A DNA stretch of 64,000 nt from Paracoccus bogoriensis (GCF_019431455.1 NZ_JAHYSR010000006.1:56075-120074); one strand, 5' to 3'; shown: positions 36,907-46,300, numbered from the stretch's first letter. Numbers and translations: made by a program. The notes: generated from the sequence alone by a model not told the origin.

Positions 36907-37473
36907 ATGATTGTTGGATATGCGCGCACCTCGACCACGGACCAGAAGGCTGGCCTTGAGGCGCAACTTCGGAACCTCCGCGCGGCAGGCTGCGAGGACA
37001 TCTATCAGGAGGAGGTCTCGTCGGTCGATACGGCGAAGCGCGAGAAACTGGCTGAGGCCCTGCGGTTCATCCGCAAGGGAGACGTTCTAGTTGTCTCCAA
37101 ACTGGACCGTCTGGCCCGCTCTGTCGCCCATCTGAATGAGATCGTGAAGGAGATCGAAGGCAAGGGAGCAAGCCTCCGCATCCTCGATATGTCCATCGAC
37201 ACGGGCACCCCGAACGGGCGCCTTATGTTGAACCTGCTGGGCAGCATCGCACAGTTTGAACGCGAGATCATGTTGGAACGGCAGCGCGAGGGTATCGCCA
37301 AGGCCAAGGCCGAGGGCAAATACAAGGGCCGCAAGCCGACAGCCCGCGCCAAGTCCGAGGAGGTGTTGCGTCTTATCGCAGAGGGCTTGCCTGCCGCCGA
37401 GGTTGCAACGCAGGTCGGCATCGGCAGGGCCAGCGTCTATCGCATCATCGCTGATGCGGCCACGGAGGGCTGA
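36907..37473 (+). CDS. Serine recombinase (resolvase/invertase family)
   Basis: The 188-residue small serine recombinase begins IVGYARTSTTDQ with catalytic Ser9; the other active-site residues appear in SKLDRLARS (Asp67, Arg68, Arg71). The long E helix region reads GRLMLNLLGSIAQFEREIML, and the C-terminal helix-turn-helix is LPAAEVATQVGIGRASVYRI. It is full length and should be active. Within an integrated element, roles include resolving multimers or inverting a segment; no inverted crossover pair was seen, while dyads upstream suggest a res site. Confidence 0.9.
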   Translation: MIVGYARTSTTDQKAGLEAQLRNLRAAGCEDIYQEEVSSVDTAKREKLAEALRFIRKGDVLVVSKLDRLARSVAHLNEIVKEIEGKGASLRILDMSIDTGTPNGRLMLNLLGSIAQFEREIMLERQREGIAKAKAEGKYKGRKPTARAKSEEVLRLIAEGLPAAEVATQVGIGRASVYRIIADAATEG

Positions 37474-37520
37474 GGCGCATCCCGTCACATTAACCCCACC
37501 TTATGCACAAACAGCGAAGC

Positions 37521-37549
37521 CCCGGCAGGAATGTCCTCCGGGTTTCTTC
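37521..37549 (+). terminator. Intrinsic terminator after the resolvase gene
   Basis: CCCGG-c-AGGA-atg-TCCT-CCGGG (37521-37542) forms a nine-pair hairpin with one bulge and is followed directly by TTTCTTC. It lies 48 bp after the resolvase stop and fits a Rho-independent terminator. Confidence 0.65.
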
Positions 37550-37720
37550 ATATCCGCGCCGATGTTGCATCGCCGCGCCACAGTGTCGGGGCGTCAATCG
37601 GCTTTCGTATCTCGTCCCGGTCTCACGCCTCCGTTCGCATCCCCTTCCCTAGCACCCCAGGTCGAACGATCAGGGCCACCTTCCTTCATCCTTCACCACA
37701 TCAACCTCAAGGACAAGCCC

Positions 37721-38014
37721 ATGCCCAGCCGAGCAAATCGCCGCAATGACGGCACCATGCCTCTGTTCATCTCCGACCTGCGCCAACTGTCCGCGCGCCA
37801 CCTTCCTGAAACCAATGGCGAGACGCGAAGCGGCGACCAATGGGGAACCGCCCGGATGCGCCCCGAGGTGGCCTCGGTCATTGACGCCTTGGCCCAGCGT
37901 CATGTTGAGGGGACCGGCAGGCCGATTACCAAATCCGAGATTGTCGCCGCCGCGCTGAACCTCTCGCTGCCCGTTCTGGCAACCCGCACGTTCCCCGCAA
38001 AGGTGGCTGGTTGA
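37721..38014 (+). CDS. Hypothetical element protein, possible ribbon-helix-helix
   Basis: From ATG 37721, with AAGGA 10 nt upstream, the protein has 97 residues. The first half is polar (PSRANRRNDGTMPLFISDLR); the second half MRPEVASVIDALAQRHVEG then PITKSEIVAAALNLSL has the spacing of a ribbon-helix-helix unit, with TKSEIV starting the recognition-type helix. This hint is weak. The stop overlaps the start of the next gene (TGATG). The 247 bp before it hold the resolvase terminator and no other gene I can support. Confidence 0.5.
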   Translation: MPSRANRRNDGTMPLFISDLRQLSARHLPETNGETRSGDQWGTARMRPEVASVIDALAQRHVEGTGRPITKSEIVAAALNLSLPVLATRTFPAKVAG

Positions 38015-38691
38015 TGGCCTTCGACGCGATACCGCAGGACAGCAACGCCCCGTCCTGCCCGAAGTGCGGCGCGCAATTTCAACCCAAAAGAAGGGGCCAG
38101 AGGTTCTGCGGTAGGGACTGCCAGAAGGCGACCACGCGGCACAGCGCGAGGGGAACCCGAGAGGTGGAGAACGCCAAGCGCAATCGGGACCACTACAGCC
38201 GCGCCGCGTCCCTCTGCTATGACCTCAACCGCCTGCCCGCGTGGAAGCGTGCGCCCTTTGTTTCCCGCCTCATCGCTGCGGCCAAGGATGGTGACGCCAA
38301 GCTGCGGAACATTCTAACAGACCCCAGCTTGCTAACCGCAGACAGATCATCTGGCATCGGCAAGCTCTATCCCGACAGCCATGACTTCGACGTGTTGAAC
38401 ATCGCCAAGGAGGCTAACGACTACTGCCGGAAACGATGGGGCATCAGCATCAAGACAGCCCTGGCGGCGAACTGCCCAGTGCAGATCGTAGCGGAACCTG
38501 AAGCGGACTTTCACGGCCCGATCAAGGAATCCCACTGGCAGCGCCTCAAGCGCGAGGGGCGGCTAGGCTTCAGGCCGCAGCCGATCACCGGCAACTATGA
38601 TTGGCGCGATCTGGCCCGCGCGATGCGAGACCCAGGCTGGGGCCGATACTGGCATGGGGATGATGCAACCGCGAGGGTTGGCGACCGCTAA
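38014..38691 (+). CDS. Zinc-ribbon element protein of unknown function
   Basis: The 225-residue protein opens with a zinc ribbon: Cys15 and Cys18 (CPKCGAQFQPKRR) and Cys32 and Cys36 (FCGRDCQKA). A helical, basic middle follows (RNRDHYSRAASLCYDLNRLP, WKRAPFVSRLIAAAKDGDAK), and the C-terminus is rich in Trp and Arg (DWRDLARAMRDPGWGRYW). The ribbon suggests nucleic-acid binding. No homologous family is recognised. It is translationally coupled to the preceding gene. Confidence 0.6.
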   Translation: MAFDAIPQDSNAPSCPKCGAQFQPKRRGQRFCGRDCQKATTRHSARGTREVENAKRNRDHYSRAASLCYDLNRLPAWKRAPFVSRLIAAAKDGDAKLRNILTDPSLLTADRSSGIGKLYPDSHDFDVLNIAKEANDYCRKRWGISIKTALAANCPVQIVAEPEADFHGPIKESHWQRLKREGRLGFRPQPITGNYDWRDLARAMRDPGWGRYWHGDDATARVGDR

Positions 38692-39013
38692 TTCGCGCCC
38701 CCCGCATACATAGTAGTGAAACCCACTAGGTGCCCTGAAGGGGCTGAACTTGATCGAGGCCATCATCAAAAAACCAGCCTGAACAGTGCCCCATGACGGG
38801 AACCCGAAGCATCACCTGCATGATGCAGGGGCACCTTCGTTTTACCTCATCACGCGCCTTAGATCGGCTTCGCCTTCGGAGAGACCAAGATCATGGGGTC
38901 TCCAACGCAGAGCGTTCCCGAACATCCACCATGAGCATCCCCCTGAAGGCGCATCCGATTCATCGCGGCCAACTTCAGGGCCAACCTCATCATACCCGCT
39001 TAAAGGAACCCCA
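38692..39013. other. Intergenic stretch with a terminator-like palindrome
   Basis: No convincing gene is seen. CCTGCA-TGA-TGCAGG forms a perfect hairpin at about 38815-38829, nested in outer GAAG/CTTC pairing and followed by GTTTTA, a likely terminator for the zinc-ribbon gene. The last 20 bp carry AAAGGAACCCC, the ribosome-binding leader of the next gene, also found before the gene at 40144. Confidence 0.45.
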
Positions 39014-39259
39014 ATGAGCAACCCGACCAACACTGCCGCATGGCTGCTTGTCCGCCGTGCGCCCATGCTGACGGACGCCGAGATTATCACCGCGACCGGC
39101 GTTCACCGCGAGAGCCTTGCAAGGATGCGCCGCCGCCACGGTGAGATGATCGCCGCCAGCATCACCCCCACGGGAAGCTGGGCGCGCGATGGCGCATCGC
39201 TGGTCATTGGCGAAGGCGACCCGACCGACGCCAGCAACCCCGACGCCCCGACGACCTGA
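39014..39259 (+). CDS. Hypothetical element protein with HTH-like segment
   Basis: The 81-residue protein starts at ATG 39014 behind AAAGGAA. The middle, LTDAEIITATGVHRESLARM followed by RRRHGEM, has helix-turn-helix character (short helix, turn at TGV, basic recognition helix). The tail is acidic and proline-rich (EGDPTDASNPDAPTT). It may be a small DNA-binding regulator of the element. No family match is recognised. Confidence 0.5.
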   Translation: MSNPTNTAAWLLVRRAPMLTDAEIITATGVHRESLARMRRRHGEMIAASITPTGSWARDGASLVIGEGDPTDASNPDAPTT

Positions 39260-39416
39260 CGGGCCGTGCACCCGCTCAAGGACAGCTTGAGGCTGACCCT
39301 TCCCGGCGCCCCACCGCAGCCGCCCACGCAACCCAAAGAAGCACCCCCGACACGCCCCGCAGGTTCGCCCTGACGGGGCTTTTCCTTGCCCGATTCCCAG
39401 AAAGTCAGGACATCCC

Positions 39417-40058
39417 ATGAACGCCTTTTCCCGCAACGCCCTCCGCATCGAGACCCCCGCAGTTGGCCCCGCTCCCGTCACGCTGGCAAGCCTCATCCCC
39501 GACCGTGCCCGCGCGCTGGGCTGCATGACCTTCGACAGCTATTGCGACCTGATCGACAAGGAGGCGACCGCCCACCTCACCGGGGGGCCGCTTGCGCGCG
39601 TCAGTCGCCTTCGCCAATACCGCCGCCCGCGTCCGTTCTTTGATCGCAGCACCGGCAAGCACTGTCTGTCTGTCCCGCTCAACAGCACAGGAACGATGTA
39701 TGCGAAGGTTGACGCCGCCGACTGGTTCGAGATGCAGGAACTTGGCGTCAGGGGTCTCTGGACCGCCACCAATGTTGGTGGGGGGCGTATTCATGCCTAC
39801 ACCGAGTATCCGATGAAGAACCATGCCGTGACCGTGGCGCGTCTCATCCTCGGGTTGGGGGCAGGTCAGCAAGTATCCTTTGCCGATGGCGACAGCCTGA
39901 ACCTGCGCCGCAGCAACCTTCTGACGACCGAACAACGCGAACCCCGCGCCGGATTGCGCCGCCGCGCCCGCTACGATGCCCGTGAAGTCGCCCGTGAGGC
40001 CGCCGCCTTGCGTGACCAGATGGTTGCCGAGGGCCGCCGCTTCGACGTGACCTCCTGA
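39417..40058 (+). CDS. HNH/AP2-like element protein with lost catalytic histidines
   Basis: The 213-residue protein contains VTVARLILGLGAGQQVSFAD then GDSLNLRRSNLLTT near residues 138-171. This matches the layout of HNH homing-type endonucleases (xxHRLI...VDHINGDxLDNRRxNL), with DGDSLNLRRSNL kept but the catalytic His positions replaced by Ala and Ser/Phe. That suggests a DNA-binding derivative without nuclease activity. The N-terminal half (PDRARALGCMTFDSYCDLID) is not recognised. It lies in the same orientation as the flanking unknown genes. Confidence 0.55.
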   Translation: MNAFSRNALRIETPAVGPAPVTLASLIPDRARALGCMTFDSYCDLIDKEATAHLTGGPLARVSRLRQYRRPRPFFDRSTGKHCLSVPLNSTGTMYAKVDAADWFEMQELGVRGLWTATNVGGGRIHAYTEYPMKNHAVTVARLILGLGAGQQVSFADGDSLNLRRSNLLTTEQREPRAGLRRRARYDAREVAREAAALRDQMVAEGRRFDVTS

Positions 40059-40143
40059 CCTTGCCGCCGCTGGGCCTGCCTTGGACGCGCCCAGCGGCCC
40101 ACCATCTCGCACATCTTCAAGTTTCCCCGAAAGGAACCCCATC

Positions 40144-41142
40144 ATGGGCACCGAATACAACGCATTCACCGACAGCTTCTCGGGCAGCAGCAGCGCCAGC
40201 AACCTTGCCCCCGAACAGCGCCACAACGACATTCGCGCCACGGTCGGCACGGGCGGGTCCGAGATCACTTATCGCCGCGACGACAGCACCGGTCAGACCC
40301 ACGCCATTGTCACCGGCAGCGCCGGGCAGGCCGTCAACAGCGGCGACCTTGCCCAAGGCGAAGGGGTCGAACGCACCGTCCGCAGCGCCACGGGCTTTCC
40401 CGTCCTGGGCCGCGCCTATCGCCCGAACGATACCGTCGAGGTCATGGGTCAGCGGATGGAGATGGGCCTTGCCGCGACCCTTGGCCTGATCGCCCGCAAT
40501 CCGGACGGCAGCTTTTCTTTTAGCGGCGATGCCGGGAGCGACCGGGAGAGCGCCGCAGAGGCCACCCAGCAGGCACCGGAGGGGCAACCCGAAGGCGACA
40601 CCTTCCGCGCCTCTGACGATGCCGAGGGCGCGCTGACGGCCTTGGTCGAGTCGCTGCCGCCCGGAACGCAGATGGCCGCCTTGAATGCGCTGGTCGAGAC
40701 CGGACAGGTTGGCCCGGAGATGATCGAGCGCATGGCCCGCCAGTCGGGGGCGGAACCTGCCGACCTTGCCCGCCAGATCGAGGCCGCACATGCAGGCTTC
40801 TATGACTCGGTGATGGACAGGGTTGAGGCGATGGGCGTTCACGACAGCGACCTGTTCGGGGACTTCATCGAGGGCGACCCGAAGCTGTCCCGAGAGATGC
40901 AGCAGGCGGTTCGCAACCTGATGATGACCAACGACGCAACCGGCTTCGACCGGCTGGCCGAACGCTTCGTGCAATCGCTTGACCGCGTGGACCCGCAGGC
41001 CGTGAAGGACGCTCTGACCGCCTCGGGCATCCCGCATCGTCGCAGCCCAGGGGGCGAGCTTGTGTTGATCTTCGAGGGGCACGGCGAGGTCAGCTATCAG
41101 GAGGCCGTGAAGCAGGGCCTCATCCGCGTCTCGCGCGCCTGA
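40144..41142 (+). CDS. Hypothetical terminal element protein, 332 residues
   Basis: The last gene of the element, from ATG 40144 (AAAGGAACCCC leader). The N-terminus is Ser/Gly/Gln-rich (SFSGSSSASNLAPEQRHND), a central region is Glu/Pro/Gln-rich, and residues 180-300 look helical (ALTALVESLPPGTQMAALNA, FDRLAERFVQSLDRVD). The final 30 residues, GGELVLIFEGHGEVSYQEAV then KQGLIRVSRA, are also kept in the older element remnant at 34045-34161. There is no membrane segment or known domain. Conservation next to att suggests a core gene. Confidence 0.55.
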   Translation: MGTEYNAFTDSFSGSSSASNLAPEQRHNDIRATVGTGGSEITYRRDDSTGQTHAIVTGSAGQAVNSGDLAQGEGVERTVRSATGFPVLGRAYRPNDTVEVMGQRMEMGLAATLGLIARNPDGSFSFSGDAGSDRESAAEATQQAPEGQPEGDTFRASDDAEGALTALVESLPPGTQMAALNALVETGQVGPEMIERMARQSGAEPADLARQIEAAHAGFYDSVMDRVEAMGVHDSDLFGDFIEGDPKLSREMQQAVRNLMMTNDATGFDRLAERFVQSLDRVDPQAVKDALTASGIPHRRSPGGELVLIFEGHGEVSYQEAVKQGLIRVSRA

Positions 41143-41192
41143 CGGGAAAGCCGAATCAAAAACACCGGGGGCCGGAAGGCTGGCCCTTGGAC

Positions 41193-41224
41193 CTAGGCAG
41201 AAAGGGCTAGGCAGCTAGGCAGAC
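41193..41224 (+). promoter_or_regulatory. Three integrase arm-type sites, right end
   Basis: CTAGGCAGAA (41193-41202), CTAGGCAGCT (41207-41216) and CTAGGCAGAC (41215-41224) lie 30-60 bp inside attR. The first two have the same 14-bp spacing as the pair at the left end. The corresponding stretch in the older element scar (34212-34243) lacks these sites, carrying TATCAG repeats instead. Confidence 0.6.
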
Positions 41225-41253
41225 AACTTTCTCTAACCGCCTGAAAAATAATA

Positions 41254-41341
<88 letters not shown>

Positions 41342-41383
41342 ACCTGAGGTCTGCAAGCGACGCTTCGGTCCCTTGCTGAGGGG

Positions 41384-41412
41384 CGTATAGAGGCCGCCGT
41401 CGGGGGCTGCAA
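41384..41412 (-). promoter_or_regulatory. Promoter of tRNA-Ala
   Basis: On the minus strand TTGCAG (41412-41407) and TATACG (41389-41384) are separated by exactly 17 bp, a good sigma-70-type promoter 43 bp before the tRNA. Between them and the tRNA no gene is seen. Confidence 0.6.
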
Positions 41413-41678
41413 GAGGAAAAATCGAGCCACTTCCCGCTTTTTCGGCGGCGCTCATCCTTGCCAATCTGGATCCGTTGCGCGCCGATAACCTGCAATGGGT
41501 TGTGTCCTCCGCCTGCCACCATGGTTTGCCACCACGAAACGGTGGACTGCACAAGGGCGCGCTGGACCGGGACAGACATCGTTGAAATCCTGGCGGTGCA
41601 TGAAGCGGCTATGCACATGACCAAAGGGCGCCGTTCGCGGTCGATGTCAGGCCGGTGGCAGATCGGCAATCCGGCAGA

Positions 41679-41717
41679 TTGACAAGGCTCGATCCCGAAG
41701 CTACCGACCGGTTGGTA
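41679..41717 (+). promoter_or_regulatory. tetR-RND promoter with overlapping palindromic operator
   Basis: TTGACA (41679-41684), a 17-bp spacer and TACCGA (41702-41707) form the promoter. The palindrome TACCGACCGGTTGGTA (41702-41717, 14 of 16 positions symmetric) starts on the -10 box and ends 15 bp before the tetR ATG. Repressor binding there would block RNA polymerase, giving autoregulation of the whole operon. From 41413 to 41678 no gene is seen. Confidence 0.65.
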
Positions 41718-41732
41718 AGTCAAAGGGGTGCG

Positions 41733-42263
41733 ATGCGCAGAGCGATTTCCCGTGACACGATCCTGGATGCCGCCACCATCGTGGCGCAGCGCGATGGTGC
41801 GTCGCGCCTGACCATCGAAGCCGTCGCCCGCGAGGTCGGGTTGAGCAAGGCCGGGCTGCTCTACAGCTTTCCCAGCAAGGACGCGTTGATGTCCGCCCTG
41901 CTGGAGCGGATGATCAACAAGGTCGGTGCTGGCCAGGACGAGCGCGGCTGCAGCGGCATCCGGGCAAAGTTTGACGCGATGCTGGGGCTGATGGGCGAAG
42001 ACATGCCGCTGGCCCATGCGATCCTTGTCGCAGGCACGCATAATCCGGCGCTTCTGGACCCGTTGCGCAGCCACATCGCCGAAGAAATCCGGCAGATCCT
42101 GGAAAGGCTTTCCGATCCGGTCGGCGCGCTGGTCCTGCTGGCGGCGCTGGATGGGATGCTGTTGCAGCATCTGCTGGGACTTCCGCCAGCAGAGCCCGAC
42201 ATGCGGCGCCAGATGCTGGCACGAATCGACGCAATGATTTCCGAATTCGAGGTCCGGGGATGA
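41733..42263 (+). CDS. TetR-family repressor of the RND operon
   Basis: The 176-residue regulator from ATG 41733 has a typical N-terminal HTH: RDTILDAATIVAQRDGASRL then TIEAVAREVGLSKAGLLYSF with FPSKDALM. The C-terminal helical ligand domain is short (GLMGEDMPLAHAILVAGT, VGALVLLAALDGMLLQHLLG). It overlaps the adaptor gene by 4 nt (ATGA), so repressor and pump are one operon. The palindrome on its promoter is the likely operator. Ligand unknown, probably a pump substrate. Confidence 0.9.
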   Translation: MRRAISRDTILDAATIVAQRDGASRLTIEAVAREVGLSKAGLLYSFPSKDALMSALLERMINKVGAGQDERGCSGIRAKFDAMLGLMGEDMPLAHAILVAGTHNPALLDPLRSHIAEEIRQILERLSDPVGALVLLAALDGMLLQHLLGLPPAEPDMRRQMLARIDAMISEFEVRG

Positions 42264-43324
42264 CCAGTCTGCGCCTTGCCCTGTTTGTCGGCCTTGTTCC
42301 GCTGCTGCTGGCCGGCTGCATACCCGATGCCAGCGCCGATACCGCGCCCGAGGCCGAGGCACCGCCCGCGCTGGTCGTGCCGTTGGTGACGGCGGCGCCC
42401 GATTCGCGCGCCGCCTCGCGCAGCTTCGTCGGTCGCGTCGAACCTCGGCGCACGGTCGATCTGGCCTTTCAGGTAGAGGGCCAGTTGATCGAACGTCCGG
42501 TCTCGGAAGGGGATCGGGTCGAGGCAGGCGCGCTGATCGGGCGACTGGATGCAACATCCTATGAACTGGCGGTCGCCCGCGCCGAGGCCGTCAACACCCA
42601 GGCCCTGGCCGAGTTCGAGCGGGCGAATACGCTGGTCGATCGCGTCTCGACCCGCGCGCGGCTGGACAGCGCCCAGGCCGAACGCGCCCAGGCCGAGATT
42701 GCGCTGCGCGAGGCGCGCCGCGCGCTGGACCAGACCACCATCACCGCGCCATTCCCGGCCCTTGTGGCGCGCACGCTGGTCGAGGAATATGCCAATGTCA
42801 CCCCTGCCGTGCCCGTGCTGCGGCTTCAGGACATCAGCGAAATGCGCGTGGTGATCTCGCTGCCCGAGACGCTGGCCGCGATCGCGCGCAACGATGCCGC
42901 GGCCTTCGCCGCCGAGGCCAGCTTTCCCGCGCTGCCCGATCTGCGTGCGCCGCTGGAATTGCGCGATTTCGTGACCGAGGCTGACCCTGTCGCGCAGACC
43001 TACGATGTCAGCTTCGCCATCCAGGGGCCGCTGGACCCGCGGCTGTTGCCGGGCATGACCGCAAATGTCCACATCCGGCCGCACAACGAGGTGGCGCGGA
43101 TCAGTTTGCCGACCGGGGCCATCGACACGACCGGGCCAGACGGGCCGCGCGTCTGGATCTATGACCCTCAGGCCGGGACGGTCCGTTCACGCAAGGTCAC
43201 GCTTGGCCTGCCTCAGGGCGGATCGGTCGTGATCGCCGAGGGGCTGCAGGCGGGCGAAACCGTCGTTGCCGCAGGCTGGTGGCAACTGACCGAGGGCGCG
43301 CCCGTGCGCCCCGGCAATCTCTGA
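42260..43324 (+). CDS. RND efflux periplasmic adaptor lipoprotein
   Basis: The membrane-fusion protein of the tripartite pump, 354 residues. A lipoprotein signal ends LLLAGC with lipidated Cys20. The barrel-sandwich motif appears as VDLAFQVEGQLIERPVSEGD, followed by the helical hairpin EFERANTLVDRVSTRARLDS and the beta-barrel region. Length and order match AcrA/MexA-like HlyD adaptors. Coupled to tetR upstream and 12 bp from the pump gene downstream. No outer-membrane TolC-like gene is adjacent. Confidence 0.92.
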   Translation: MTSLRLALFVGLVPLLLAGCIPDASADTAPEAEAPPALVVPLVTAAPDSRAASRSFVGRVEPRRTVDLAFQVEGQLIERPVSEGDRVEAGALIGRLDATSYELAVARAEAVNTQALAEFERANTLVDRVSTRARLDSAQAERAQAEIALREARRALDQTTITAPFPALVARTLVEEYANVTPAVPVLRLQDISEMRVVISLPETLAAIARNDAAAFAAEASFPALPDLRAPLELRDFVTEADPVAQTYDVSFAIQGPLDPRLLPGMTANVHIRPHNEVARISLPTGAIDTTGPDGPRVWIYDPQAGTVRSRKVTLGLPQGGSVVIAEGLQAGETVVAAGWWQLTEGAPVRPGNL

Positions 43325-43336
43325 GGATCGGCCGAC

Positions 43337-46300
43337 ATGCGTGGCTCCATTGCCGCCGCCTCGATCCGGCGCCCGGTCGCCGTCTGGATCGTCATTCTCA
43401 TCTGCGTGCTCGGGGGTCTCTGGGGCATGGGGTCGGTCGGCCGCCTCGAGGATCCGGGCTTCACGCTGAAGACCGCGCTGGTCTTCACGCCCTATCCCGG
43501 CGCCACCGCCGACGAGGTCGAATCCGAGGTCAGCGAACCTCTGGAAAGCGCCATCCAGCAAATGCCGCAATTGCGGCGCATCGAATCGAAGTCGATGCCC
43601 GGCCTGTCGCAACTGACCGTCGAGATCGAGGACACTTACGGCCCCAGGGAGATGCCGCAGATCTGGGACGAATTGCGACGCCGGATCGGCGATGCGCGGG
43701 ACAGCCTGCCGCAGGGCGCGCTCGATCCCATCATCAACGACGATTTCGGGGATGTGTATGGCCTCTATTACGCCGTCTCGGCCGAGGGATATTCGCCCCG
43801 CCAGATGCGCGAGATTGCGCGTCAGCTGCGCCGGGGGCTGGTCACGGTGGATGGCGTCGCCAAGGTCGATATCGGCGGCCTGATCCAGGAAGATGTGGTG
43901 GTCGAGATCAGCGCGACCCGGCTGGAAAGCCTGGGCCTGCCGCCCGCGCAGCTGGTCGGCGCGATCGCGACCGACAACGCCGTCCTGGCGCAGGGCACCG
44001 TCGCCAGCGACCTGTTGCGGCTGCGTCTGGGCCTGCCGCCCGGCTATGCCACCCCCGAGGGGATCGAGGCGCTGCGCGTCGGTCAGGCAGGCGCGACCGG
44101 TCAGCTGAGCCTGGCCGACATCGCCACCGTCCGGCGCGAGATTTCGGAAACGCCGGACCTGATCGTGACCCATGGCGGAGCGCAGGTCTTTACACTTGGC
44201 GTTTCGGCCATCACCTCGCGCAACGTGGTCGAGGTCGGCCACGCGGTCGAGGCGCGGCTGCGCGAACTGATGGCCGAACTGCCCCCGGGCGTCACCTTGT
44301 CGCCGATCTATGAACAGCACAAGGTGGTCGATCAGGCCGTGTCGGGCTTCATCATCAGCCTTGGGCAATCGGTGGGGATCGTGGTGGCGGCCTTGATGGT
44401 GGCGATGGGCTGGCGGGCCGGGGTGGTGGTGGGCAGCACGCTCTTGCTGACGGTGATGGCGACCGTGATGTTCATGGCGATCTTCGGCATCGAGATGGAG
44501 CGCATCTCGCTTGGCGCGCTGATCATCGCGATGGGGATGCTTGTGGACAACGCCATCGTCATTGCCGAGGGCATGGTAATCGGCATCGACCAGGGCAAGA
44601 CCGCCGAGCAGGCCGCCGCCGACACCGAGGCCGCGACCGGCATTCCGCTTCTGGGCGCGACCATCATCGGGATCATGGCTTTTTCGGGGATCGGGCTTTC
44701 GCCGGATGCGACGGGCGAGTTCATGTTCTCGCTGTTTGCGGTGATCGGCATTTCGCTGCTGCTCAGCTGGATTCTGGGCGTCACGGTCACGCCCTGGCTG
44801 GGGGCCTGGCTGCTGCGGCCGTCGAAATCGGCAGGGGGCGGCGCCTATGCCGGGCGGCTCTACCGCGTCTATGGCTGGCTTTTGCGCGGCAGCCTGCGGG
44901 CGCGCTGGCTGGTGGTGGCGGTGGTGGTGGCGACCACCCTGGCCTCGGTCATGGTCTTCGGAGGGGTCAAGCAGCAGTTCTTCCCTGCCTCGACCACGCC
45001 GCTGTTCTATGTCCATTACAGTTTGCCGCGGGGTGCCGACATTGCCTCGACCCAAACCGATCTGGAACGCATCGCCGCGCGGCTGGCCGAGGCGCCGGGC
45101 GTGACGGATGTGACGACCTTCGCCGGGGGCGGGGCTGCGCGCTTCATGCTGACCTATCAACCCGAGCAGCCAGACCCGTCCTATGGGTTGGCGCTGGTGC
45201 GGGTGCAGCGGGCCGAGGATATTCCCGCCCTGGTCGCCGAATTGTCCCGCACGCTGCCCGCCGAATTCCCCGCAGGCCATTTGCGGATCGAGGAGCTGGT
45301 CTTTGGCCCGCCGACCGGCGCGGATGTCGCGCTGCGGATTTCGGGCGATGATCCGGCGGTGCTGCGCGCGCTGGCGGCGCAGGCGCAAGAGATCATGCGC
45401 GACAGCGGCGTGCTGCGCGACCTGCGCCATGATTGGCGTCAGCCGGAACTGGCCATCGTGCCGATTGTGGACGAGGCGCGGATGCGGCTGGCGGGCATCA
45501 CGCGCAGCGCCATCGCAGACACGATCCTCTATGGCAGCTCGGGTCTGAGAGCCGGATCCCTGCGCGAGGGCGACACGCAATTGCCGATCCTGCTGCGACG
45601 TCCCGAGGCCGAACGCAGCGGCCCCGAAGGCCTGATCGACCTGTCGGTCTGGTCGGACGGCGCAGGAGGTTACGTTCCGATGCGCCAGGTCGTTGACCGG
45701 ATCGAGATTCGCACCGAAGAGGCCCTGATCCATCGCCGCGACCGGGTCCGCACCCTGACCGTGCAGGGCGAGGCGATTGCCGGTCTGACCGCCGATCAGG
45801 CCTTTCGGAAGCTGCGCCCGATGATCGAGGCGATGCCTCTGCCGCCCGGCTACAGGATCGAATGGGGCGGCGAATACGAGAGTTCGACCGAGGCGCAGGC
45901 CTCGCTTGCCGCGCAGTTGCCGCTTGGATTTCTGGTGATGCTTGTGATTTCGGTCCTGATGTTCAACCGGCTGCGGCAGCCTGCAATCATCTGGCTGGTC
46001 GTGCCGATGGCGGTGACGGGCATGTCGCTTGGACTGCTGGCGACGGGGCTGCCCTTTACCTTCACGGCGCTTCTGGGTCTGCTGTCCTTGTCGGGGATGC
46101 TGATGAAGAATGCCATCGTGCTGGTCGAGGAAATCGACGCGCGCCGCCATGCGGGCGATCCGCCGCTTGCGGCGCTGGTCGATGGCGCGATCAGCCGGTT
46201 GCGGCCGGTTCTGCTGGCGGCGGTCACGACGATCTTCGGGATGCTGCCGCTTCTGGCGGATGCCTTCTTTGCCTCGATGGCGGTGACGATCATGGGGGGG

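Noticed and set aside
37256..37720. Upstream extension of the gene at 37721 into the resolvase gene
   Set aside because: The extension is an out-of-frame shadow of the resolvase and crosses its terminator; ATG 37721 has its own RBS.
34303..41253. Element considered as a prophage
   Set aside because: No capsid, tail, terminase, lysis cassette or replication genes are present; only integrase and BRO-N are phage-like.
41458..41682. 74-codon open frame between tRNA-Ala and tetR
   Set aside because: No RBS, no similarity, and it runs into the tetR promoter; treated as non-coding.
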